This document shows, in pieces, positions 7,592-13,761 of a stretch of 15,624 bases of DNA. The notes under the pieces were generated by a model. The model was not told where the DNA came from. It saw only the letters and a list, made by a program, of their open reading frames with translations, and searched no databases. The translations under genes were made by a program, and so were the position numbers. Position 1 is the first letter of the stretch. Every line of letters starts with the position of its first letter. This DNA comes from Treponema sp. (GTDB taxonomy: Bacteria > Spirochaetota > Spirochaetia > Treponematales > Breznakiellaceae): contig WQWD01000019.1 in NCBI GenBank assembly GCA_009785545.1, positions 1 to 15,624 on the forward strand, given 5' to 3'.

Positions 7592-8380
7592 ATGAGCAGA
7601 AAAAATAAACTTTTTTCCATAGGGGAAATTGCCAAATTTACAGGGGCTAGTATAAAATCATTGCGTTATTATGAAGAGCTTAAAATACTTAAACCTGCTT
7701 TTGTTGACGGCGGTTCGGGTTATCGTTATTATTCCTTTGACCAGATTTACCTTATTGACTTAATCATGTTTTGTATTGAGTTGGATATTCCTTTGAAGGA
7801 GTTGACAGGATACATCGACAAAAACGGAACTTTAGACTATTCTTCGCTTCTAGCTGACGGAAAAAGTATAGCCGAAAAAAAACTGAAAACCATACAAAGG
7901 GGTCTAGAATTCATTGAAAATACCCAAGAGAAAATTGCATTGGCTGAAAAATATAATCAAGAGTTAGGTTTTTATACAAGGGAAATACAGGAAAAATATT
8001 TTTATGTTATACCTTGTGAACAGCCGGAATATACAGACCTTTTTGAACTAGCCAAGCCGTTTTTGGATTTGGAATATAACGAAGATGATTTCCACGATAG
8101 GGAATTTGGTTATATGTGCGAATATTCGCCCTCCGGTATTCAACGGTATGCGTTTATGGAAATACCTAATTACAAAGAAAAGGCAAACTGTAAAATCATT
8201 CCAAGCGGCGTGTATTTTTGCAGGCAGAACGAAGAAAGTCAAATTGAACAAACTCCGCAAATTTTCAGTAAACAACTGGAAGGAAAGAAACATTTTTTAA
8301 GTATTGAAACTGAAATTTTTACCAGTAAATATAAAATCAATAAACCTATAAATGAATTGCGTGTTATTGGGTTAAAGTAA
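7592..8380 (+). CDS. MerR-family regulator with BmrR/GyrI-like effector domain
   Basis: This 262-residue protein has an N-terminal winged helix-turn-helix (FSIGEIAKFTGASIKSLRYY, about 8-27, then GSGYRYYSFDQ, 41-51), a dimerising coiled coil (about 82-122) and a C-terminal domain of about 140 residues. The domain order and length are those of BmrR-like activators, which bind amphipathic drugs and switch on an exporter. The C-terminal assignment rests on size and pattern rather than on a diagnostic motif. It is transcribed divergently from the tolC-ABC-ABC-hlyD operon across a 19-bp-spacer promoter, so it very probably senses substrates of that pump. AAGGAG lies 11 nt before the ATG. Confidence 0.88.
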   Translation: MSRKNKLFSIGEIAKFTGASIKSLRYYEELKILKPAFVDGGSGYRYYSFDQIYLIDLIMFCIELDIPLKELTGYIDKNGTLDYSSLLADGKSIAEKKLKTIQRGLEFIENTQEKIALAEKYNQELGFYTREIQEKYFYVIPCEQPEYTDLFELAKPFLDLEYNEDDFHDREFGYMCEYSPSGIQRYAFMEIPNYKEKANCKIIPSGVYFCRQNEESQIEQTPQIFSKQLEGKKHFLSIETEIFTSKYKINKPINELRVIGLK

Positions 8381-8443
8381 AAAGAATTATAATAGAATAT
8401 ATTTATTCAAAGAAAAAGCGGATAATTGAAAAAGCAAACCTGC

Positions 8444-8614
8444 ACATAACACACGATTAGCGCTACGGGCGCTGTTCGCGCCCTCGGATTCCGCAAAACC
8501 GTGTTCGGGCTACGCCCTCTGCACGGTTTTTGCTCCACCACATTTGGGGCAGGGGTCAATGCTACGCATTGCCCTATTACCTGCCCCAAACGTCGCCAAT
8601 CTTAAATGTTATGC
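8444..8614 (+). other. attC-like recombination site A (171 bp, multi-hairpin)
   Basis: R'' ACATAAC (8444-8450), a 4-nt spacer and L'' GATTAGCG (8455-8462) pair with L' CGCCAATC (8594-8601), a 6-nt spacer and R' GTTATGC (8608-8614). The unequal spacers leave unpaired bases, as in integron attC sites. Between the arms lie three further hairpins: GGGCGC/GCGCCC (8467-8483); an 11-bp stem with one bulge, 8493-8503 with 8522-8533, capped by GGGC-TAC-GCCC; and a perfect 11-bp stem, 8543-8553 with 8580-8590, capped by CAATGC-TAC-GCATTG. The region holds no credible gene. The site could also terminate the merR transcript. Confidence 0.62.
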
Positions 8615-8657
8615 GGCATTGCAAGAAAATAGTGAAACATCACCAGAAGAATATAAA
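8588..8657 (+). repeat. 70-bp direct repeat, copy 1
   Basis: Ungapped alignment with 10005-10074 gives 58 identities in 70 (about 83%). The repeat covers the 3' part of the attC-like site, including L' and R', and continues about 43 bp beyond R' into the start of the next cassette. Confidence 0.88.
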
Positions 8658-8672
8658 AAAATATTTTCAATC

Positions 8673-8701
8673 TTGCTAAAATGTGCGTTATGAAATAATA
8701 T
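8673..8701 (+). promoter_or_regulatory. Likely promoter of the LRR gene
   Basis: TTGCTA (8673-8678) and TAATAT (8696-8701) are separated by 17 bp, about 50 bp before the LRR start codon. Match quality is moderate in an AT-rich stretch where chance matches are common. Confidence 0.45.
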
Positions 8702-8751
8702 GTATTCATGGTTGAAAAACATTGCCTAACTTGTTTTTCATGGAGGTAAGT

Positions 8752-9885
8752 ATGAGAAAATTCATTTTTTGTATTCCCGTAATGTTGGTGACAATATTTT
8801 CCATCAATGCTCAACAGCAATTTTCCCATGCAGGAGATTTTTTGTTTAGAATTATTGACAACGGAAGAGCAGTAGAAATTGTCGGATATACAGGAACCAA
8901 TGCTGAACCACACATTCCTTCACAAATACAATATCTCCCGGTTACCCATATAGGGAATGGAGCATTTTTATCAAGATATGGACTTGATGAAGCAGAATAT
9001 ACATGGGAAGAAATTATTGCTCTCTATAAGGAGGAGGGGATAGAACTGGGCATGGGTGTTGTTGCGGGGCATAAACTTACCGGCATTACTATACCTTATT
9101 CTGTTACTCATATTGGTCTTTTAGCGTTTGGTTTCAACGATTTAACCAGCATTGTGATACCAAATTCTGTTGTTAGTATTGGCGAAAGGGCGTTTTCTGA
9201 TAACAATTTAACTAATCTGGTTATACCAGACTCTGTTACTCATATTGCTAATTCGGCATTTTCTTTTAACAATTTAATTAATATTGTTATACCAGATTCT
9301 GTTACTCATATTGCTAATTCGGCATTTTCTTTTAACAATTTAATTAATATTGTTATACCAGATTCTGTTACTCATATTGGTGATTGGGCATTTTCTTTTA
9401 ACAATTTAACTGATATTGTTATACCTAATTCTGTTGACAGTATTAGCGAAGATGCGTTTTCTCATAATAAATTAACTAATGTTTTTATGCTGGACTCTGT
9501 TACTCATATTGGCGAAGGGGCATTTTTTAATAACAATTTAACCAATGTTGTTATACCAGACTCTGTTACTCATATTGGTGATTGGGCATTTTCTTTTAAC
9601 AATTTAACTGATATTGTTATACCAGACTCTGTTACTCATATTGGTGATTGGGCATTTTCTTCTAACAATTTAACTGATATTGTTATACCAGACTCTGTTA
9701 CTCATATTGGTGATTGGGCATTTTCTCCTAACAATTTAACTAATATTGTGATACCAAATTCTGTTGCCAGTATTGGCGAAGGGGCGTTTTCTAATAACAA
9801 TTTAACCAGAGTAATCATACCTAATTCTGTTGTTTATATTGGAGATAGGGCGTTTGATTCCGATATTGAAATAATAAGGCAGTAA
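8752..9885 (+). CDS. Secreted BspA/TpLRR-type leucine-rich-repeat protein
   Basis: This 377-residue protein has a signal peptide (MRKFIFCIPVMLVTIFSINA, then QQQ). After a head region (about 21-108) come twelve 22-residue repeats of the form LTxIVIPDSVTHIGxxAFSxNN. This is the LRR_5 (BspA/Treponema pallidum LRR) pattern, associated in oral and gut bacteria with cell-surface binding and adhesion. The preferred start is ATG 8752, with GGAGG (8742-8746) 5 nt upstream. The in-frame ATG at 8722 would place ten residues before the signal peptide. No membrane anchor or sorting domain is visible at the C-terminus, so it is probably exported to the periplasm or surface. It sits alone between two attC-like sites, which points to arrival as a gene cassette. 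Confidence 0.9.
   Translation: MRKFIFCIPVMLVTIFSINAQQQFSHAGDFLFRIIDNGRAVEIVGYTGTNAEPHIPSQIQYLPVTHIGNGAFLSRYGLDEAEYTWEEIIALYKEEGIELGMGVVAGHKLTGITIPYSVTHIGLLAFGFNDLTSIVIPNSVVSIGERAFSDNNLTNLVIPDSVTHIANSAFSFNNLINIVIPDSVTHIANSAFSFNNLINIVIPDSVTHIGDWAFSFNNLTDIVIPNSVDSISEDAFSHNKLTNVFMLDSVTHIGEGAFFNNNLTNVVIPDSVTHIGDWAFSFNNLTDIVIPDSVTHIGDWAFSSNNLTDIVIPDSVTHIGDWAFSPNNLTNIVIPNSVASIGEGAFSNNNLTRVIIPNSVVYIGDRAFDSDIEIIRQ
9076..9867 (+). repeat. Twelve tandem 66-bp repeats inside the LRR gene
   Basis: Units start every 66 bp from 9076 to 9802, each encoding 22 residues, without a length change. Several are nearly identical at DNA level. The consecutive LINIVIPDSV...ANSAFSFNN units (from about 9220) and the three HIGDWAFS(F/S/P)NN units near 9538-9735 differ by only a few bases. 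The outer repeats are more diverged. Confidence 0.9.
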
Positions 9886-9913
9886 TGGGGGTATTGGCAA
9901 AAGCGCAAACATC

Positions 9914-10031
9914 GTTTAACGGGGTTGTATAAATACGCCGCTGGGGCGGCTAGTGTTACATTCGGCTAGGTCGCTCGCTGCACCCACATTTTGCCAGCCC
10001 TGCAAAACGTTGTCAATCTTAAACGTTAGGC
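9914..10031 (+). other. attC-like recombination site B (118 bp)
   Basis: R'' GTTTAAC (9914-9920) fits RYYYAAC, and R' GTTAGGC (10025-10031) fits GTTRRRY exactly. An overlapping inverted pair CGTTTAA (9913-9919) and TTAAACG (10019-10025) also brackets the site, with weaker GTTG/CAAT pairing inside as L''/L'. Internal hairpins are GCCGC-TGGG-GCGGC (9937-9950) and TTTTGC/GCAAAA (9989-10007). The last 27 bp belong to the 70-bp repeat shared with site A. It begins 28 bp after the LRR stop codon, the normal place for a cassette attC. Confidence 0.62.
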
Positions 10032-10074
10032 GAAATTGCAGGAAAATATTAAAACGATACCAGAAGAATATAAA
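10005..10074 (+). repeat. 70-bp direct repeat, copy 2
   Basis: This matches 8588-8657 without gaps at about 83% identity. It covers the end of attC-like site B and the leader of the vapBC unit, ending just before the vapBC promoter. Confidence 0.88.
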
Positions 10075-10077
10075 GGG

Positions 10078-10106
10078 TTGACGGAATATATATCATGGTA
10101 TATACT
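10078..10106 (+). promoter_or_regulatory. vapBC promoter with overlapping palindromic operator
   Basis: TTGACG (10078-10083) and TATACT (10101-10106) lie 17 bp apart, close to consensus. An imperfect 18-bp palindrome centred on CATG (10087-10104, one mismatched pair) covers the spacer and most of the -10 box. That is the expected position for an autorepressor site of a VapB-type antitoxin or VapBC complex. TAGGAGG (10114-10120) follows, 5 nt before the vapB ATG. Confidence 0.75.
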
Positions 10107-10125
10107 ATGGATGTAGGAGGTTATT

Positions 10126-10356
10126 ATGCAAACTGCAAAATTATTTGAAAATGGAAGGAGCCAGGCTGTCAGGCTTCCCAAAGAATATCAATTTAAAGGG
10201 AGTAATGTTTATATTCAAAAAATTGGTGAAGCTGTAATGTTATTTCCTGTAGATAAGGAATGGGAAGTATTTTTGCATGGTTTAAACAGTTTTTCCGGAG
10301 ATTTTATGTCAGAAGAAAGAAATCAAGGAAATGATCAAAAGAGGGAAGAGTTTTAA
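10126..10356 (+). CDS. vapB: VapB-type antitoxin (AbrB/SpoVT fold)
   Basis: This 76-residue protein begins with MQTAKLFENGRSQAVRLPKEYQF, the swapped-hairpin AbrB/VagC-like DNA-binding segment of VapB antitoxins (first about 45 residues). Its acidic, Glu/Asn-rich tail would wrap around and block the toxin. It should neutralise the PIN toxin downstream and repress their shared promoter through the palindrome at 10087-10104. A strong ribosome site (TAGGAGG) precedes it. Its TAA shares one base with the toxin's ATG (TAATG), giving translational coupling with the antitoxin made first. It lies just after attC-like site B. Confidence 0.9.
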   Translation: MQTAKLFENGRSQAVRLPKEYQFKGSNVYIQKIGEAVMLFPVDKEWEVFLHGLNSFSGDFMSEERNQGNDQKREEF

Positions 10357-10757
10357 TGTATATATTTGATACAAATATGTGTATTTTCATAATAAAAAAG
10401 AAATTCACAAGTGTAATGGAAAAATTAAGAAAAAACAGAAAAAAAGGGCTTTTTATTTCCAGTATAACACTTGCAGAAATGGAATATGGAATAGAAAATG
10501 CAAATCAAGAGTATAAAGAAAAAAATAGAATAGCATTAATGGAGTTTTTATCAATATTTGAAGTTAAGAATTTTGATGAAAATGCAGCAAAAGAATATGG
10601 AATAATAAAAAAGAATTTAAAAGACAAAAATTGTTTAATAGGAGCATTGGATATGTTAATTGGAGCGCATGCAAAATCATTAAAAATGATATTAGTTACA
10701 AATAATACAGAAGAATTTAAAAGAATAGATGGTTTAAAAATAGAAGATTGGAAATAG
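10356..10757 (+). CDS. vapC: VapC-type PIN-domain ribonuclease toxin
   Basis: This 133-residue protein has the PIN acidic residues D5 (FDTN), E41 (LAEMEYG) and D99 (LDMLIGAHA), then TNNTEEF (115-121) in the position of the family's usual TNNxxEF motif. VapC toxins cut specific tRNAs or rRNA when free of antitoxin. All core catalytic positions are present and the length is normal, so the toxin looks intact. Codon use is very A-rich (AAA, AGA, ATA, GAA) and differs from the flanking housekeeping genes, consistent with recent acquisition. The gene stops 4 bp before the convergent cca stop, with no terminator between them. Confidence 0.92.
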   Translation: MYIFDTNMCIFIIKKKFTSVMEKLRKNRKKGLFISSITLAEMEYGIENANQEYKEKNRIALMEFLSIFEVKNFDENAAKEYGIIKKNLKDKNCLIGALDMLIGAHAKSLKMILVTNNTEEFKRIDGLKIEDWK

Positions 10758-10761
10758 GCGG

Positions 10762-12141
10762 TTACTTCCGCTCGTTATAAATCTTCTCCGCTATTGAAAG
10801 CAGTCTTTCTTTGGTATTTTGCTCAGGGTCGTCGAGAACGGTTTCCATTAATTGTTTCAAAATTATCCCCAATGTTTTTCCGCTTGGAATGTCAATCGCC
10901 ATCAAATCCTTTCCTGAAACGGCAAGGTCTTTCAGCGTAAAAGCCTGCCCGCTTTTTTTTACGGAATTTACTCTGTCAATAAGATTGATAAGCGAACGGC
11001 AATCGGGTTCTTTTCCGGCAAACCCAAAGCCGTCAGCACGGCGAAGCTGATAGAGGCTTTCCAGGTTGGCTTCTCCGGCACGTGCGATAAATCTCCTGAC
11101 GGCGGCATCTGACCAATTATCAGAATACTGAAACATATGTTCCTTTACCAAATGGCAGACATTGCTGATGACAATGTTGGGGTAACGGAGGCGGCTTAAT
11201 ATTTTTTGACACATCGAAGCTGAAAATTCTTCATGACGATAAAATGTCCAAACAGCATTCATGCTGCCGCCGCTTTCGTCGATTTTTCTTGCGGGAGGTT
11301 TTCCCACATCATGAAAGAGAGCGGCAAGGCGCAAATCATGTGAATAGTTTTTTGAAGCGGCGAAGTCGCAGGCTAACAGCGAATGATCCAATACGTCAAA
11401 TTGATGAAAACCTTTTTGCTCAATGCCGCGGCAATCGGCAAGCTCTTTTAAAAAAAGTTCCAAAAGCCCTGTCTCTTCCATTAAACGAAAACCTTTTGAA
11501 GGAACAGGCGAGGCCAGTATTTTGCCGATCTCCTCACGTACCCGTTCCCATGAAACTTTTGCGCAAACTTCCAATACTCCGCCGATAGCGTTTTGAGTGT
11601 TTGTTTCAATTTCAAAACCGAGTTGAGCGGCAAAACGTACAGCTCTCATTGGGCGAAGTCCGTCTTCATTAAAACGTTCTTCGGCGTTTCCGACACAGCG
11701 AATAATTTTTGCCTTGATGTCTTTTACCCCTCCAAACGGATCGACAATCTTGCCGTCAGGAAGCCGCATTGCGATAGCGTTCATTGTAAAATCACGCCGT
11801 GACAAATCTTCTTCGATTTTGGCAGCATAAGAAACCCGATCAGGTCTGCGCCCGTCAGAGTAACCTTCTTCGGTTCTGAATGTCGTAATTTCCGTGTTAT
11901 GATTTTTGTAAATAACGGTAACAGTTCCATGTTTAATGCCGGTTGGAATGACCTTAGCCCTGACTTGTCTCATGAGCGAAGTTACCTCCCTCGGCAGGGC
12001 ATCTGTAGCTAAATCCCAGTCATGTATCTTTTTTCCCATCACCATATCTCTGACAGCGCCGCCGACAAGGTAGAGCTCTTTTCCATTGGTGTTAAAAATC
12101 GAGGCAATTTCTTTTAAAATAGGGTGAACGATCTTTCTCAA
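10762..12141 (-). CDS. cca: CCA tRNA nucleotidyltransferase / poly(A) polymerase family with HD domain
   Basis: This 459-residue class II nucleotidyltransferase adds CCA to tRNA 3' ends; related family members make poly(A). The head motif LVGGAVRDMVMGKKIHDWDLATD (25-47) contains the two catalytic aspartates D41 and D43. DLSRRDFTMNA (112-122) and RPMRAVRFAAQLGF (163-176) are the nucleotide- and tRNA-binding motifs. An HD phosphohydrolase-like domain follows (H253, FHD with H277/D278). The start is TTG, supported by AAAGGA about 9 nt upstream and by the conserved N-terminal spacing. The CCA and poly(A) activities cannot be separated with certainty by eye; a single HD-containing copy in a spirochaete favours CCA addition. 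It is divergent from thiN and convergent with vapC. Confidence 0.92.
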   Translation of the reverse strand: MRKIVHPILKEIASIFNTNGKELYLVGGAVRDMVMGKKIHDWDLATDALPREVTSLMRQVRAKVIPTGIKHGTVTVIYKNHNTEITTFRTEEGYSDGRRPDRVSYAAKIEEDLSRRDFTMNAIAMRLPDGKIVDPFGGVKDIKAKIIRCVGNAEERFNEDGLRPMRAVRFAAQLGFEIETNTQNAIGGVLEVCAKVSWERVREEIGKILASPVPSKGFRLMEETGLLELFLKELADCRGIEQKGFHQFDVLDHSLLACDFAASKNYSHDLRLAALFHDVGKPPARKIDESGGSMNAVWTFYRHEEFSASMCQKILSRLRYPNIVISNVCHLVKEHMFQYSDNWSDAAVRRFIARAGEANLESLYQLRRADGFGFAGKEPDCRSLINLIDRVNSVKKSGQAFTLKDLAVSGKDLMAIDIPSGKTLGIILKQLMETVLDDPEQNTKERLLSIAEKIYNERK

Positions 12142-12170
12142 TTGTTTTTTCCTTTATGCTTTAGTATAAT
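12142..12170 (+). promoter_or_regulatory. Promoter of thiN-folD-miaB, overlapping a cca promoter
   Basis: On the plus strand, TTGTTT (12142-12147) and a perfect TATAAT (12165-12170) are 17 bp apart, placing the transcript start near 12177. On the minus strand, TATACT (12168-12163) is a good -10 for cca, with a poor -35 about 17 bp further out. The two -10 boxes overlap, so the divergent units probably compete for polymerase. Confidence 0.6.
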
Positions 12171-12185
12171 TAATTGATAAAAAAT

Positions 12186-12857
12186 ATGACAGGGATTATT
12201 TTTACAGGCGGCGAAGGACCTTCACCTCAAATAGTCAGAAAGCTTTTTGAGCAGGAAAAATCGAAACCTCGTTGCGCTAAAACAATTATCATCGCCGCAG
12301 ATTCCGGGCTTTTGGCGGCGGAGAGAGCGGGCTTTAAACCTGATTGGATAATCGGTGATATGGATTCGCTGACAGAGCTTTCCTCAGAAGCGGAGGCAAT
12401 TCTTGCTTGCTACCCGCAGGAGTGCGTTATTCGCCATCAACGTGATAAAGATTATACTGATACGGAATTGGCTTTCTTTCACGCTGTTAAACAAAATTGT
12501 GATGAAATCTGGATAATCGGCGGCGGCGGCGGCAGGCTGGATCATCTTTTTGGTATCCGTTCGCTTTTTGAAAGGGATATTTTTCCTTACAGGTGGACTA
12601 CAGACACTGCGGATATTCGCTGCATTGAAAAAAATGGAGAATTGAAAATCGACGGTGAAAAAGGTGCATTGGTTTCGGTCTTTCCGTTGGGCATAGGCCC
12701 GTGGGAAGCAAAAAGCGAAGGTTTAAAGTGGGCGCTGGAAGGAGTCTCATGGGATCGAGGTTTTTTTGGATTGAGTAATGTTGCGGTGAATAACGGCGTT
12801 TCGATTGTAGCAAAACAAGGCCGTTTTATGGTAGTATTACCGTACATGGATAAGTAA
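12186..12857 (+). CDS. thiN: Thiamine pyrophosphokinase
   Basis: This 223-residue protein transfers pyrophosphate from ATP to thiamine, making thiamine diphosphate in one step; cells with ThiN can use salvaged thiamine. Visible motifs are IIIAADSGL (34-42), DWIIGDMDSL (53-62), KDYTDTE (88-94, substrate and Mg binding) and IIGGGGGRLDH (110-120). A TTG at 12174 extends the frame by four residues but lies upstream of the predicted transcript start (about 12177). The ATG at 12186 is therefore preferred, giving a nearly leaderless mRNA with no Shine-Dalgarno sequence. No TPP riboswitch is visible in the short leader. It is first in a run with folD 15 nt downstream. Confidence 0.93.
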   Translation: MTGIIFTGGEGPSPQIVRKLFEQEKSKPRCAKTIIIAADSGLLAAERAGFKPDWIIGDMDSLTELSSEAEAILACYPQECVIRHQRDKDYTDTELAFFHAVKQNCDEIWIIGGGGGRLDHLFGIRSLFERDIFPYRWTTDTADIRCIEKNGELKIDGEKGALVSVFPLGIGPWEAKSEGLKWALEGVSWDRGFFGLSNVAVNNGVSIVAKQGRFMVVLPYMDK

Positions 12858-12872
12858 AAATTAGGGGGATTA

Positions 12873-13751
12873 GTGTCGGCAGTTATAATGGACGGAAAGG
12901 CTCTTGGATTGAAAATCCGAGAGGGCGTTAAAGAAAAGGCATCCGCGCTGAAGGAAAAGGGGATAACTCCATGTCTTGCGGTTATACTTGTCGGTGAAGA
13001 TCCTGCAAGCCTCTCCTATGTTAAGTCAAAAGAGAAAGCTCTCCATGAAGCCGGAATGGAAAGCCGTGACATCAGATTGCCTGAAAAAACAAGCGAAGAT
13101 CAGCTTCTTTCAATTATTGCCGATCTTAACAATGACGAAAAAGTTCATGGTATTTTGGTTCAATCGCCGGTTCCAAAACACATCAGTGAAGAAAAAGTAA
13201 ATCAGGCAGTCTCTCCAAAAAAAGATGTGGATTGCTTCCACCCCGAATCAGTTGGAAATATGGTTTTAGGAAGACAAGGTTTTTTTCCATGCACACCGCA
13301 TGGTGTTCTGATGTTGTTACGTGAATATGACATACCTGTTGCCGGCGCTCATGTTGTGGTAATTGGAAGATCAAACATCGTTGGAAAGCCAATGGCAAAC
13401 CTTTTAATCCGCCGTGAATATAACGCAACCGTAACTCTCTGTCATACCGGCACAAAAGATCTGAAAGCTTTCACGCTTCAAGCGGACATTGTAATTGCCG
13501 CTGCCGGAAGCCCCGGTATGATAAAACCTGATATGATAAAAGATGGAGCTGTTGTAATCGACGTGGGAATAAATCGTGTTTCCGATACGTCTGCTCCAAA
13601 AGGCTATCGTCTTTGCGGGGACGCTGATCCTGCCGTTATGCGAAAATGCTCTTTTTTTACACCAGTGCCCGGAGGTGTTGGCCCGATGACTATCGCTATG
13701 CTTTTAAATAATGTGATAGAAGCTTCAAACAAATTTGAAAAAAAAATATAG
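12873..13751 (+). CDS. folD: Bifunctional methylenetetrahydrofolate dehydrogenase/cyclohydrolase
   Basis: This 292-residue cytosolic enzyme interconverts 5,10-methylene-, 5,10-methenyl- and 10-formyl-tetrahydrofolate, supplying one-carbon units for purines and formyl-Met-tRNA. The active-site motif YVKSK has Y49 and the catalytic lysine K53. VQSPVPKHI (96-104) and KKDVDCFHP (116-124) line the folate site, GRSNIVGKP (165-173) binds NAD(P), and PVPGGVGPMT is near the C-terminus. The usual DVDGF reads DVDCF here (C121), a small departure near the active site. The start is GTG, with AGGGGG just upstream. The stop overlaps the ribosome site of the next gene. Confidence 0.96.
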   Translation: MSAVIMDGKALGLKIREGVKEKASALKEKGITPCLAVILVGEDPASLSYVKSKEKALHEAGMESRDIRLPEKTSEDQLLSIIADLNNDEKVHGILVQSPVPKHISEEKVNQAVSPKKDVDCFHPESVGNMVLGRQGFFPCTPHGVLMLLREYDIPVAGAHVVVIGRSNIVGKPMANLLIRREYNATVTLCHTGTKDLKAFTLQADIVIAAAGSPGMIKPDMIKDGAVVIDVGINRVSDTSAPKGYRLCGDADPAVMRKCSFFTPVPGGVGPMTIAMLLNNVIEASNKFEKKI

Positions 13752-13761
13752 GAGATTTTTA

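Larger units (their letters stand above)
8609..10025 (+). mobile_element. Candidate integron gene cassette carrying an LRR gene
   Basis: Integron integrase cuts attC between the G and TT of R'. Applying this to sites A (8608-8614) and B (9914-10031) defines a 1,417-bp unit with one gene whose 3' end faces its own attC, 28 bp downstream. This is the standard cassette layout. The unit also has its own likely promoter, as is common for cassettes in large chromosomal arrays. No integrase gene or attI is in the window, so mobility is inferred from site architecture only. Confidence 0.52.

Noticed and set aside
8407..8589. Minus-strand open frame of 60 codons across attC-like site A.
   Set aside because: It is made entirely of the inverted repeats, has no ribosome site and no recognisable protein pattern.
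8616..8690. The leader after attC-like site A, and its match after site B, can be read as a short peptide (LQEN...PEEYK) resembling the start of small antitoxins.
   Set aside because: There is no start codon or ribosome site, differences between the copies are not concentrated at third codon positions, and copy B has a stop inside the R' box. Similarity is better treated as non-coding repeat.
9076..9867. Regular 66-bp repeats considered as a CRISPR array.
   Set aside because: Repeats are contiguous, in frame and encode LRR units; there are no unique spacers.
12170..12186. TPP riboswitch before thiN.
   Set aside because: The leader is too short and lacks any aptamer-like sequence.
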